A stretch of DNA of 64,000 nucleotides from JAQUQI01 sp041650035 (GTDB lineage: Bacteria; Omnitrophota; Gorgyraeia; JABMRG01): the NCBI GenBank assembly GCA_041650035.1, contig JBAZLY010000002.1, positions 1 through 64,000 of the forward strand, written 5' to 3'. The position numbers and the translations under genes are program-made. The notes under the pieces are model-generated. The model did no database searches. It was not told where the DNA came from and saw nothing but the letters and a program-made list of their open reading frames with translations. Shown one piece after another: positions 51,030-61,130 of the stretch; position 1 is the stretch's first letter, and each line of letters starts with the position of its first letter.

Positions 51030-53258
51030 TTATTCCAGTCTTGACTTAATAGCATTGCGCCATATTTGGCTAAGTTCGGAAAGCCCTGCATTAATAACTG
51101 ACCTGCCGCCAACCCTGATGTCCAAAGCATCCGAACCGACAACGCCTATTACACTACACCGTGTCTTGTTTTTAGCGGCAATGGCCTGAAGCTTGCCAAG
51201 CGCGGCCTTATCCAGACTGACTATTATCCTGGAAGGGGCCTCGCCGAACAAAAGCTCATCTGTCCTCATACCGCCCTTTTCCAGGTTAACGCAAGCGCCT
51301 AACATCCGGGATGGATCGGAGATAGCGGATTCTGTCAGCGCGACAGCAAGCCCGCCTTCCGAGAGATCATGCGCCGAACGAATTATGCCCGCGTCAATGG
51401 CGGAAAGCACTGTTTCATGAAGGCGTTTTTCAGCCTCTATGTCAATGCTGGGATTGCCTTTCTTCATATCGTGAATAAGATACAGATATTCGCTTCCCGA
51501 AAGGTCGCCCCTGCTTTCTCCTAAGAGAACTATCACATCCTGCTGTGTTTTGAAATTTTGCGTTACGTATTTGCCCGCGTCCTCTATCAAACCAACCATA
51601 CCGACCATCGGACTTGGGTCAATAGCGCCTTTCGGATTCTCATTGTAAAAACTGACATTACCGCTTACCACTGGCGTGTTCAACACCGCGCAGGCGCGGG
51701 AAAGTCCATCTATGCATTTTTCAAACTGCCAGTAATTTTCAGGCTTCATGGGGTTTCCAAAGTTGAGCCCGTCGGTTATTGCCAATGGCCTCGCGCCCGC
51801 GCATACCACATTCCTGGCGGCCTCCGCCACATTCATCATAGCCCCTTGATAGGGGTTAAGGTAACAAAACCTACCGTTACAATCAACGCTTAAGGCAAGG
51901 GCCTTTTTAGTCCCCTTGACTCTTATTATAGCCGCGTCGGATCCGGCATTGAGGATAACATCATCTTTATCAACATAGGCAAACTTGGAATACGCCGATT
52001 CCTTGCTGGCAATAGTCGGTGAATCCAACAATTTCAATAAAACCTTGTTCATGTCTTTCGGTTCGGATACCTTAGACAGATCAAGTTTCTGCGCGGGTTT
52101 TAAGTACTTTGGCTGTCTGGAAGGTCTGTCATATAAGGGGGCCTTTTGGGTGAGCGCGCTTATAGGCACCTGGCAGACTACAACACCCTTTTCTTTAACG
52201 CGCATGGTCTTTTCTTTTATAACCTTGCCTATCGCAACCGCATTGATGCCCCATTTTTTAAGAACAGACATAGCCTTTTTCTCACTGCCGTGATTAAGTA
52301 TAGCAAGCATCCTTTCCTGTGATTCCGACAAGAGTATCTCATAGGCTGTCATGTTCTTTTCACGCTGGGGCACAAGGGCGACATCTATCTCGATCCCGGT
52401 CCCGCTTCTTGAGGCTGTTTCACACGAGGAACATGTAAGCCCGGCGGCACCCATATCCTGCATGCCTGCAACAAGGCCCTTCTCAATAAGCTCAAGACAG
52501 GCATGCCTTAAACGCTTTCCGAGCTCGGGATCACCGATGGCTACCCTGCCCGTGTCAGAGGCGGAATCATCCGTTATCTCCTGCGAGGCGAAACTCGCTC
52601 CTCCGACACCATCTCTTCCGGTATCGCCTCCGATATAATATACGGGATTTCCTACCCCGCAAGCGGCGCCGCGCATTATATTCTTATGCTTAACGACACC
52701 CACGCAAAACGCGTTGACCAGGGGATTGCCTTCATAACATTTATCAAAATAAGTGTCCCCGCCTACAGCGCTTACCTCCGATTTACTGGCATAATGGACA
52801 AGGCCCCTGACGACCTCTTTAAAGAGATATTTTACTTTTTTAGTATCAAGGCTGCCGAATCTTACGGCGCCTAATACCGCGACAGGCCTGGCACCGGTAG
52901 TAAAGATGTCTCTAAGGCATCCCCCTATACCCGTCGCCGATGCCTCAAAGGGCTCAACCGCCGACGGATGGTTATGGGACTCCATCTTAAACGAGACGCC
53001 ATATCCATCGCCGATATCAACGATGCCTGAATTTTCCTCTCCGGCGCCAATCAATACCTGCTTTGATCTTTTAGGAAATTTCTTGAATTGTTTTCTTGAA
53101 TTTTTATAGCTGCAATGCTCCGACCACATTGCCGAAAAAACGCCCAGCTCGGTAACATTCGGCGTTCTCCCCATTATTTTTTTTATATTAGTAAATTCCT
53201 GCCTGCTCAAACCCATCTCCTTTACCAATGCCAAGTTCACCTTGACCTCTTTTTTCAT
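51030..53258 (-). CDS. purL: Phosphoribosylformylglycinamidine synthase subunit PurL
   Basis: The 742-residue small-type PurL makes FGAM from FGAR, ATP and ammonia. It contains 'MWSEHCSYKNSRKQFKKFP', 'MESHNHPSAVEPFEASATGI', 'GGCLRDIFTTGARPVA', 'QDMGAAGLTCSSCETA' and the second half 'NPYQGAMMNVAEAARNVVCA', 'SAHDLSEGGLAVALTESA'. This form needs PurQ (glutaminase) and PurS, neither of which is in the window. It is coupled to purF. Confidence 0.97.
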   Translation of the reverse strand: MKKEVKVNLALVKEMGLSRQEFTNIKKIMGRTPNVTELGVFSAMWSEHCSYKNSRKQFKKFPKRSKQVLIGAGEENSGIVDIGDGYGVSFKMESHNHPSAVEPFEASATGIGGCLRDIFTTGARPVAVLGAVRFGSLDTKKVKYLFKEVVRGLVHYASKSEVSAVGGDTYFDKCYEGNPLVNAFCVGVVKHKNIMRGAACGVGNPVYYIGGDTGRDGVGGASFASQEITDDSASDTGRVAIGDPELGKRLRHACLELIEKGLVAGMQDMGAAGLTCSSCETASRSGTGIEIDVALVPQREKNMTAYEILLSESQERMLAILNHGSEKKAMSVLKKWGINAVAIGKVIKEKTMRVKEKGVVVCQVPISALTQKAPLYDRPSRQPKYLKPAQKLDLSKVSEPKDMNKVLLKLLDSPTIASKESAYSKFAYVDKDDVILNAGSDAAIIRVKGTKKALALSVDCNGRFCYLNPYQGAMMNVAEAARNVVCAGARPLAITDGLNFGNPMKPENYWQFEKCIDGLSRACAVLNTPVVSGNVSFYNENPKGAIDPSPMVGMVGLIEDAGKYVTQNFKTQQDVIVLLGESRGDLSGSEYLYLIHDMKKGNPSIDIEAEKRLHETVLSAIDAGIIRSAHDLSEGGLAVALTESAISDPSRMLGACVNLEKGGMRTDELLFGEAPSRIIVSLDKAALGKLQAIAAKNKTRCSVIGVVGSDALDIRVGGRSVINAGLSELSQIWRNAIKSRLE

Positions 53259-53321
53259 TTTGTTCTCCTGTATGTTTATCTTTATTCGCTGCTTACCTTA
53301 TGCCCTGATATTACCAAAAAA

Positions 53322-54863
53322 CTATTCCCACTCTATGGTGCTCGGAGGCTTTGAAGATATGTCAAAAACCACCCGGTTTATACCACTGACCTCGTTCATA
53401 ATACGGTTTGATACCCTTTGCAGAACATCCCCGGGCAGCCTTGCCCAATCCGCGGTCATAGCATCATTGCTTGTAACGGCGCGCACACATATGACATTTC
53501 CGTATGTCCGCTTATCGCCCATAACACCCACCGTATTAACAGGCAAAAAAACACAAAACGCCTGCCACAACTTAGAGTAGAGCCCGCAACCTTTTATCTC
53601 ATCTATTAATATCGCGTCAGCGTCCCTTAATATATTGAGCTTCGCCCTTGTGATATCACCTATTATCCTGACGGCAAGTCCGGGGCCCGGGAATGGGTGC
53701 CTATAGACCAATTCATCCGGCATCCCGAGCTCTTTCCCCAGAAGCCTGACCTCGTCCTTAAAAAGCTCCCGGAGCGGCTCTATAAGGCTGAATCTTATCT
53801 TGACCGGCAGGCCGCCTACATTGTGATGGGTCTTAATAACGGCAGAAGGTCCACCGGCGATTGAACTCGATTCAATAACATCGGGATACAGGGTCCCTTG
53901 CGCGAGAAACTTGATATCGCCAAAAGACCTTGCCTGTTTCTCGAAAACATCAATAAAGACCTTTCCGATGATCTTGCGTTTTTTTTCAGGCTCCATAACA
54001 CCTTTAAGGGCCTTTAAAAACACCTTTGAAGAATCAACGCATTTCAGATCTATCCGGTAATTACGCTTGAACCTCTTTTCAACAATAGCCGCTTCATCTT
54101 TACGCAACAGGCCGTTATCGATAAATACGGCCTTAAGATTGGGGCCTATGGCCTTATGCAAAAGCAACGCCAAGACAGAGGAATCAACGCCTCCGCTTAA
54201 ACCGCATAATACTTTTTCGCCACGGGTTTTTTCGCGTATGATTTTTACGGCCTCTTCCGCGAATGAACCCATAGACCAACTCCTGCGGCAGGCTGATATA
54301 TCAAAAATAAAATTTTTTAAAATCTTCGCGCCGCCGATTGTATGAACTACTTCCGGATGAAACTGCACGGCATAAAACCTTCTTCCGGTATCCTGCATAA
54401 CCGAGATACCTGCATTGCCGGTCTTTGCTGATACGCTAAACCCCGCGGGAAGCCGGGTAATTTTATCGCCATGGCTCATCCAGACAATCCCGCAATGCCC
54501 CAGACCGCTCAAAAGGCCGTTGTTATCAACAATTCGCAACTGCGCGCTGCCATATTCCCCGGCAGGCGCTTTGGCAACAGAGCCACCAAGCAGTTTAGCC
54601 ATCAGCTGCGCGCCGTAACATATACCCAATACGGGCATGCCGAGAGAAAAAATATTTTTGTCAGGGCGGGGACTCTTTTTTGATATAACACTGGCCGGTC
54701 CGCCGGATAGAATTACGCCATTTGGATTTAAGGACAGAATCTTTTCGGCAGGTGTATTATAAGGCAATATTTCCGAATACACATGATTTTCCCTTATTCG
54801 ACGGGCTATCAGATGGGTATATTGGGAACCAAAATCAAGAATCGCTATCCAGTCTTTTGCCAT
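53322..54863 (-). CDS. guaA: GMP synthase (glutamine-hydrolysing)
   Basis: The 513-residue full-length enzyme turns XMP into GMP. The class I glutaminase domain has Cys82 ('VLGICYGAQLMAKLLGG') and the 'QFHPEVVHT' His-Glu pair. The ATP-PPase domain has 'LCGLSGGVDSSVLALLL' and 'VFIDNGLLRKDE'. The XMP domain has 'HPFPGPGLAVRIIGDITR', 'FCVFLPVNTVGVMGDKRT' and the C-terminal 'SKPPSTIEWE'. All parts are intact, in contrast to the stand-alone copy at 35369. Confidence 0.97.
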   Translation of the reverse strand: MAKDWIAILDFGSQYTHLIARRIRENHVYSEILPYNTPAEKILSLNPNGVILSGGPASVISKKSPRPDKNIFSLGMPVLGICYGAQLMAKLLGGSVAKAPAGEYGSAQLRIVDNNGLLSGLGHCGIVWMSHGDKITRLPAGFSVSAKTGNAGISVMQDTGRRFYAVQFHPEVVHTIGGAKILKNFIFDISACRRSWSMGSFAEEAVKIIREKTRGEKVLCGLSGGVDSSVLALLLHKAIGPNLKAVFIDNGLLRKDEAAIVEKRFKRNYRIDLKCVDSSKVFLKALKGVMEPEKKRKIIGKVFIDVFEKQARSFGDIKFLAQGTLYPDVIESSSIAGGPSAVIKTHHNVGGLPVKIRFSLIEPLRELFKDEVRLLGKELGMPDELVYRHPFPGPGLAVRIIGDITRAKLNILRDADAILIDEIKGCGLYSKLWQAFCVFLPVNTVGVMGDKRTYGNVICVRAVTSNDAMTADWARLPGDVLQRVSNRIMNEVSGINRVVFDISSKPPSTIEWE

Positions 54864-54961
54864 AGGAGGCGGTAGAAACCCATATTGTAAGCGTAAGTTA
54901 AATAATAGCCTTACCGCGAGTACTTAATTATCGCGCGAAAAAATCCATCTGCCGTATCATC

Positions 54962-57900
54962 TTAGGCCTTTGCTGGCGCGCCTAAATCTTTGTAATAATC
55001 CTGTAGAGACTTCGGGAAGATCTTGCTCTTTTTGGCCGCGTCTATTCCCTCTATCGCCGCGGTAGCGGCCGCAAGTGTTGTGATATAAGGGACTTTGTAT
55101 TGTATGGCCTTCATCCTTATATAGCTGTCGTCATATTTTCCGGTCCGCCCGACAGGCGTATTAATAATAAAATGTATCTCTTTATTCTTGATCGCGTCGG
55201 CAATATTAGGCCGGCCCTCATGGAGCTTTTTTAATACAACCGTGTCAATACCGTTCTCATTCAAAAACTCCGATGTGCCTGACGTGGTCAATATATTAAA
55301 CCCGATCTTCTTAAGTTTCCTGGCTATCGGCAAAAGTTTATGTTTATCTTTATCGGCAACCGTTAACAAGACATTGCCCTCAAGGGGCAGCCTTGAACCC
55401 GCCGCCTCTTCAGCCTTAAAAAATGCCAAGCCGAAGGTATCTGCTATACCCATTACCTCGCCTGTGGCGCGCATCTCGGGGCCAAGAACAGGGTCAACCT
55501 CGGGAAACATATTGAACGGGAAAACAGCCTCCTTTACGCAAAAATAGGGTATATTTGATGACCTTAGGATATCCTTGAAGTCTTTTATGCGTTTGCCAAG
55601 CATGACCTGGGTGGCGATATGGGCCAGCGGGACATTTTGCACCTTAGAAACAATGGGCACCGTTCTTGAAGCGCGGGGGTTTGCCTCAAGTATATAAACC
55701 TTGTCCCGGCATATCGCGTATTGAATATTCATAAGACCGACGACCTTCAGAGATCTGCCTATACGGCCTGTGTATTCCCTTATCGTATCAAGGTGGGATT
55801 TCTTTATAGTCTTCGTGGGTATAGCGCAGGCGGAATCACCGGAATGCACGCCCGCAAGCTCTATATGCTCCATAATCGAGGCGACAAATGTTTCTTCACC
55901 GTCACAAACGGCATCAACCTCTGTCTCTACGGCCTCCTCAAGAAATCTGTCAATAAGCATAGGATGTTCAGGACATACATTAATAGCCTCGAGGGCGTAT
56001 TTGCGCAGCATTTCTTCATCATAGACAATCTCCATGCCGCGGCCGCCAAGCACGAAAGAAGGCCTTATCATAAGCGGATACCCTATCCTTTTGGCAATAA
56101 CAAGCGCCTCATCAAGGGACATGGCTGTCCCGCTTTCAGGCTGAGGAATGCCGAGCTCCATTATCTTCTGCCTGAAACTTTCCCTGTCTTCGGCGAATTT
56201 GATGCTTTCAGGCGTTGTCCCGGCTATTTTTACGCCGTTTTCTTTAAGCTGTTGCGCTATATTTAACGGCGTCTGGCCTCCAAACTGGACTATCACACCT
56301 TCAGGTTTTTCTTTTTCATAAATGCTAAGCACATCTTCCACGGTAAGCGGCTCAAAATAAAGTTTATCCGAGGTATCATAGTCGGTTGACACGGTCTCGG
56401 GATTGCAGTTAACCATGACCGATTCATATCCGGATTCTTTAAGTGCAAAAGCGGCATGAACACAAGTATAGTCAAACTCAATGCCCTGACCTATCCTGTT
56501 GGGACCGCCGCCTAATATCATAATCTTTTTTTTGTTTGACGAGACAGGGGTATTGTCCTTGCCGTTATAAGTTGAATAATAATAATAACAAGCGTTTTCT
56601 ACGCCGCTGACAGGAATGGCCTCATATGCCTGTCTTATGCCAAGGGCAATCCTCTTCGCCCTGATTTCCATTTCGCCCGCATTAATGACCCTGGAAAGAT
56701 ACCTATCGGCAAAACCCCATTTTTTGGCCTTTACAAACTTATCTTTAGGCAGGCTATCCAAGGTATATTTTGATATGTCTTCCTCAAACTCCACCAGCTC
56801 TTTGATCTCGTTTAAAAACCATTCATGGATATGCGTGAGCTTGTTTATATCGTCAACGGAGCAGCCTTTACGTAAAGCTTCATAAATCAAAAAAACGCGT
56901 TCACTTGACGGCATAGACAGCATTTCAGTTAATTTTTCCTTGGATAATTCGTTAAAATTTTTGGCAAAACCCAAACCGTATCTGTTTATTTCAAGAGAGC
57001 GTATAGCCTTCTGAAAGGCCTCCTTGAATGTCTTGCCTATGCTCATCACCTCCCCGACAGCCTTCATTTGGGTACCCAGCACATCCTTGGCCTGGGGAAA
57101 TTTTTCAAAAGCCCATCTGGCGAATTTGATAACTACATAGTCGCCTCCAGGCTTGTATTTGTCAAGACTGCCATGTCTCCAATAGGGTATCTCGTTAAGC
57201 GTTAACCCGGAGGCAAGCTTGGTTGATATAAGCGCTATCGGAAAACCCGTGGCCTTTGAGGCCAGGGCCGAAGAACGCGATGTTCTCGGATTGATCTCTA
57301 TAACCACTATCCTGCCGTCCTGTCTGTTGTGGGCAAACTGGACATTTGTGCCGCCTACAACATCAATGGCGTCAACAATTTTATATGCCATATCCTGCAT
57401 GCGGGTCTGAAGCGGCTTCGGCACTGTAAGCATAGGGGCGGAACAAAAACTATCTCCCGTGTGAACACCCATTGGGTCTATATTTTCAATAAAACATACA
57501 GTTATCTTTTGTCCATTTTTATCGCGCACGACTTCAAGTTCAAGCTCTTCCCATCCAAGAACTGATTCTTCAATCAGAACCTGGTTTACCAAACTCGCCG
57601 CAAGGCCTCTTGCGGCGATCTCCCTTAGCTCCTCAACATTATAGGCTATGCCTCCGCCTGTGCCGCCCAATGTATAAGCAGGCCGCAGGACAACGGGGTA
57701 TTTAAGTCTCTCCGCGATCCTCTCCGCCTCCTCTATGGAATAGCACGGTTCAGATTTGGCCATAGGAATACCTATATCATTCATGGCCTGCTTAAAGGCT
57801 ATCCTGTCCTCACCCCGTTCTATAGCATCAACCTTAACCCCTATTACCTCAACGGCATATTTATCAAGAATCCCTGACTTATGAAGGCTTGAGGCGAGGT

Positions 57901-58189
57901 TTAATCCTGTCTGACCCCCGAGATTGGGCAGCAGGGCATCGGGTCTTTCTTTTTCAATTATCTTTTCTATTGTCTCAACGGTAAGAGGCTCAATATACGT
58001 CTTGTCTGCTGTCGCGGGATCGGTCATTATGGTGGCAGGATTGGAGTTAACCAGGACAACTTCATAGCCCTGTTCTTTCAAGGCCTTACAGGCCTGCGTC
58101 CCTGAATAATCAAATTCGCAAGCCTGGCCTATTATTATAGGTCCTGAACCAATTATAAGTATCTTATGCAGATCTTTTCTTTTCGGCAT
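54962..58189 (-). CDS. carB: Carbamoyl phosphate synthase large subunit
   Basis: The 1075-residue synthetase makes carbamoyl phosphate for pyrimidines and arginine. Two ATP-grasp halves are visible: the first begins 'ILIIGSGPIIIGQACEFDYS', with 'VVLRPAYTLGGTGGGIAYN'; the second begins 'IMILGGGPNRIGQGIEFDYT', with 'LMIRPSFVLGGRGMEIVYD'. The C-terminal allosteric MGS-like domain ('LLTVADKDKHKLLPIARKLK', 'INTPVGRTGKYDDSYIRMKA') ends the protein. The glutaminase partner CarA is not adjacent. A strong promoter precedes it. Confidence 0.98.
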   Translation of the reverse strand: MPKRKDLHKILIIGSGPIIIGQACEFDYSGTQACKALKEQGYEVVLVNSNPATIMTDPATADKTYIEPLTVETIEKIIEKERPDALLPNLGGQTGLNLASSLHKSGILDKYAVEVIGVKVDAIERGEDRIAFKQAMNDIGIPMAKSEPCYSIEEAERIAERLKYPVVLRPAYTLGGTGGGIAYNVEELREIAARGLAASLVNQVLIEESVLGWEELELEVVRDKNGQKITVCFIENIDPMGVHTGDSFCSAPMLTVPKPLQTRMQDMAYKIVDAIDVVGGTNVQFAHNRQDGRIVVIEINPRTSRSSALASKATGFPIALISTKLASGLTLNEIPYWRHGSLDKYKPGGDYVVIKFARWAFEKFPQAKDVLGTQMKAVGEVMSIGKTFKEAFQKAIRSLEINRYGLGFAKNFNELSKEKLTEMLSMPSSERVFLIYEALRKGCSVDDINKLTHIHEWFLNEIKELVEFEEDISKYTLDSLPKDKFVKAKKWGFADRYLSRVINAGEMEIRAKRIALGIRQAYEAIPVSGVENACYYYYSTYNGKDNTPVSSNKKKIMILGGGPNRIGQGIEFDYTCVHAAFALKESGYESVMVNCNPETVSTDYDTSDKLYFEPLTVEDVLSIYEKEKPEGVIVQFGGQTPLNIAQQLKENGVKIAGTTPESIKFAEDRESFRQKIMELGIPQPESGTAMSLDEALVIAKRIGYPLMIRPSFVLGGRGMEIVYDEEMLRKYALEAINVCPEHPMLIDRFLEEAVETEVDAVCDGEETFVASIMEHIELAGVHSGDSACAIPTKTIKKSHLDTIREYTGRIGRSLKVVGLMNIQYAICRDKVYILEANPRASRTVPIVSKVQNVPLAHIATQVMLGKRIKDFKDILRSSNIPYFCVKEAVFPFNMFPEVDPVLGPEMRATGEVMGIADTFGLAFFKAEEAAGSRLPLEGNVLLTVADKDKHKLLPIARKLKKIGFNILTTSGTSEFLNENGIDTVVLKKLHEGRPNIADAIKNKEIHFIINTPVGRTGKYDDSYIRMKAIQYKVPYITTLAAATAAIEGIDAAKKSKIFPKSLQDYYKDLGAPAKA

Positions 58190-58220
58190 AGAAATCCCTG
58201 TTCATGTATACTAATCGGTG

Positions 58221-58249
58221 ATTATAACATAGCCAAAAGTATCTGGCAA
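58221..58249 (-). promoter_or_regulatory. carB promoter
   Basis: On the minus strand TTGCCA (58249-58244) is followed after 17 bases by TATAAT (58226-58221). The start point near 58213 gives a leader of about 25 bases to carB. Confidence 0.7.
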
Positions 58250-58289
58250 ATCATTTTATATCTATTTTTGACGTCTATAACAAATACCG

Positions 58290-59630
58290 TTAAACAACCC
58301 CTTGCTCAAGCATAGAGTTGGCAACCTTGACAAATCCGGCTATATTCGCGCCAAGGACATAGTTATCAGGCTGGCCATATTCAGCTGCCGCTTTTCTGGC
58401 TGAACTATGTATTGATTTCATTATGAGCTTTAACCTGGCATCAACTTCATCCCTTGTCCAGGCTAGCCTTTGCGAATTCTGGCTCATTTCAAGACCTGAC
58501 GTTGAAACGCCACCCGCGTTTGCAGCCTTGCCCGGACCATATAATATGCCTGCCTTGATAAATTTCTGCACGCCTTCAGGCGTTGTGGGCATATTAGCGC
58601 CTTCAACCACAAGGAAACAACCGTTCTTCAGCAGGACCTGCGCTTCATCTTTGTCTATCTCGTTTTGTGTCGCCGAAGGGAAGGCCGCCTGACATTTTAT
58701 GCCCCACGGCATTTTACCTTCGTAATAATCAACTCCATATTTGGCAGCATATTCTTTTATGCGGCCCCGCCTGATATTTTTAATTTCCATAACATATCGC
58801 AGTTTTTCGTCGGTTATACCTTTAGGGTCATATATAAAACCTGAAGAATCCGAAAGCGTGACCGGTTTTGCGCCTAACTGATTGAGTTTTTCAACCGTAT
58901 ACTGGGCAACGTTTCCCGAGCCTGAAACAACGCACACCTTGCCTTTTAGCGAATCTTTTCTCGTCTCAAGCATTTCCTGGGCAAAATAAACAGCGCCATA
59001 ACCTGTCGCTTCGGGCCTTATCAATGACCCGCCCCAGTTCAGCGATTTACCGGTAAGAACACCTGTAAACTCATTTTTGAGCCTCTTGTATTGCCCAAAA
59101 AGAAACCCTATTTCCCGACCGCCTACACCTATATCACCGGCAGGCACATCTGTATCAGGACCTATATGCCTGAATAATTCTGTCATAAAAGACTGACAAA
59201 ACCGCATAACCTCGTTGTCCGTTTTTCCCTTGGGATCAAAATCAGAACCCCCTTTTGCCCCGCCCATTGGAAGGGTGGTAAGGGAATTTTTAAAGACCTG
59301 TTCAAAGGCAAGAAACTTAAGCAGGCCCAAATACACCGTAGGATGAAGCCTTAGGCCTCCTTTATAAGGACCTATAGCACTGTTAAATTGTATGCGAAAA
59401 CCCCTATTCACCTGTATATCGCCTTTGTCGTCAATCCAGGGAACGCGGAATATTATAATCCTTTCAGGTTCCGTTATACGCTCAAGTATCTTCGCTTTTT
59501 CGTATCCGGGATTACGCTCAAGGACAGGTTTCAAGCTTGACAAGACCTCTTCAACCGCCTGGTGAAATTCCGGCTCATTTGGATTACGTTTTTTCACCTG
59601 ATCAATAACCTTTGTCGCATACGCAGACAT
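58290..59630 (-). CDS. gdhA: Glutamate dehydrogenase, NADP-type
   Basis: The 446-residue hexameric enzyme forms glutamate from 2-oxoglutarate, ammonium and NAD(P)H. Hallmarks: 'GPYKGGLRLHPTVYLGLLKF', 'TTLPMGGAKGGSDFDPKGK' (catalytic Lys), 'DVPAGDIGVGGREIGFLFGQ', 'KVCVVSGSGNVAQYTVEKL' and 'ANAGGVSTSGLEMSQNSQRL'. This fits the bacterial GdhA type, most often NADPH-dependent. ATG 59630 is chosen because TGGAGG lies just upstream. It is preceded by the NfnB-like gene by 19 bases. Confidence 0.96.
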   Translation of the reverse strand: MSAYATKVIDQVKKRNPNEPEFHQAVEEVLSSLKPVLERNPGYEKAKILERITEPERIIIFRVPWIDDKGDIQVNRGFRIQFNSAIGPYKGGLRLHPTVYLGLLKFLAFEQVFKNSLTTLPMGGAKGGSDFDPKGKTDNEVMRFCQSFMTELFRHIGPDTDVPAGDIGVGGREIGFLFGQYKRLKNEFTGVLTGKSLNWGGSLIRPEATGYGAVYFAQEMLETRKDSLKGKVCVVSGSGNVAQYTVEKLNQLGAKPVTLSDSSGFIYDPKGITDEKLRYVMEIKNIRRGRIKEYAAKYGVDYYEGKMPWGIKCQAAFPSATQNEIDKDEAQVLLKNGCFLVVEGANMPTTPEGVQKFIKAGILYGPGKAANAGGVSTSGLEMSQNSQRLAWTRDEVDARLKLIMKSIHSSARKAAAEYGQPDNYVLGANIAGFVKVANSMLEQGVV

Positions 59631-59649
59631 ATTCAAAACCTCCATTTTT

Positions 59650-61080
59650 TTATCGTGCCTTTTCACGAAATCTCTTTATTATGGCCGCCGCCGCTTTTTT
59701 TGCCATACCCATAGCCTCAATCACAGTTCCCTCGCCGCCAACAACATCACCTCCGGCATAAACCGCGTCAATTGATGTCATCATTGTCGCGGGATCAACT
59801 ACTATATCGGAATATTTATCTATCCTTAAATCCGGCGTAGCCTGTATAAGAACCTGATTGGCCATAAGGCCCACCGCTATCACCGCTTGATCGCAATCAA
59901 GAGTGAATTCACTGCCTTCAATCGGCACAGGCCTCGGCCTGCCGGTTTTATCGGGTTCTCCGAGCCGGCACCTGCGGCATTTAATAAATTTTACATTCCC
60001 CTTTGTCCTATCGCCTGCAAATTCAACGGGCTGGATAAGAAAATCAAAACGTATCCCTTCTTCCTTGGCATGATGTATCTCAAGCCTGCGGGCAGGCATC
60101 TCATTTTCCGTCCTTCTGTATAATACGCTCACATCAGGGGTTATGCCGTTGATCTTCTGGAGCCTCAACGCCACCCTGGCCGCGTCCATAGCCGTATTGC
60201 CGCCGCCAATAATAATAATATGCGAACCAACATTGACAGGCGTATGATAGTCTGGGAACTTATAAGCGCCCATGAGATTTACCCTTGTCAAAAACTCATT
60301 GGCCGAATAGACATTGCATAAATTCTCACCGGGTATATTAAGAAATGACGGCACGCCGGCTCCGAGCCCAAGAAAGACAGCGTCAAAACCCTGTTTAAAA
60401 AGTTCATCCATGGTCACTGTTTTACCGGCAATAATATTACACTGCAATTCAACTCCTAATTTATTAAGATACCTGATCTCAAAATCAAGAACATCTTGAG
60501 GAAGTCTGAAAGACGGTATGCCGTATCTTAAGACCCCGCCGGGCTTATGCAGGGCCTCAAAGATGGTAACCTTGACGCCTGTCCTTGCAAGCTCTCCGGC
60601 ACAGGATAAACCTGCCGGGCCGGACCCTATTACTGCGGCCTTAAAACAAGATAGACTTTTATCTTTATGCCCGTGGAAGGCGATATCGCCCTTAAGCCCG
60701 AAATCCGCGGCAAAACGCTCCAGAAAATGTATGTTTATGGCCTTGGCGGAGGCAAAGGGTTCTCCTTTTTTTGTGAATACGCACGACTTCCTGCATTGAT
60801 ATTCGGCAGGACAGACCCTGCCGCATATAGAAGGGAAATTATTCTTTTCCTTAATAGTAAGATAGGCGGCCTTATAATCTTTGTTAACAATTTCGGTAAT
60901 AAATTTTTTTATGTCTATCCCCACAGGGCAGCCCTGACTGCATGATGGGTTCTTGCACTGCAGGCACCTTGAGGCCTCGTCAAGGGCCTGTTGTTCGGAA
61001 TAAACAGACACAACCTCATCGAAACCGTTGGACCTGATTTGGGCGTCTGTCTCAATTGGCTTTACTGGATCTTTCTTCAT
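59650..61080 (-). CDS. NfnB/GltD-like NADPH-binding flavoprotein
   Basis: The 476-residue protein has an N-terminal double iron-sulfur domain ('CLQCKNPSCSQGCPVGID', 'CGRVCPAEYQCRKSC'). An FAD domain follows ('AAVIGSGPAGLSCAGELAR', 'PGGVLRYGIPSFRLPQDV'), then an NADPH domain ('IIIIGGGNTAMDAARVALR'). Such proteins are called glutamate synthase small subunit or NfnB/SudA. Because an NfnA-like gene is directly upstream, and no glutamate synthase large subunit is present, the NfnAB transhydrogenase is the better call. That complex couples NADH, ferredoxin and NADPH. Confidence 0.9.
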   Translation of the reverse strand: MKKDPVKPIETDAQIRSNGFDEVVSVYSEQQALDEASRCLQCKNPSCSQGCPVGIDIKKFITEIVNKDYKAAYLTIKEKNNFPSICGRVCPAEYQCRKSCVFTKKGEPFASAKAINIHFLERFAADFGLKGDIAFHGHKDKSLSCFKAAVIGSGPAGLSCAGELARTGVKVTIFEALHKPGGVLRYGIPSFRLPQDVLDFEIRYLNKLGVELQCNIIAGKTVTMDELFKQGFDAVFLGLGAGVPSFLNIPGENLCNVYSANEFLTRVNLMGAYKFPDYHTPVNVGSHIIIIGGGNTAMDAARVALRLQKINGITPDVSVLYRRTENEMPARRLEIHHAKEEGIRFDFLIQPVEFAGDRTKGNVKFIKCRRCRLGEPDKTGRPRPVPIEGSEFTLDCDQAVIAVGLMANQVLIQATPDLRIDKYSDIVVDPATMMTSIDAVYAGGDVVGGEGTVIEAMGMAKKAAAAIIKRFREKAR

Positions 61081-61130
61081 TCTATCCGCAGTTGTTTTTT
61101 TAATGTCTGATATCCGGTACCGTATATCCG

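Noticed and set aside
59650..61080. Glutamate synthase small subunit of a GOGAT
   Set aside because: No large subunit is adjacent, and an NfnA-like flavoprotein gene is, so the NfnAB reading is preferred.
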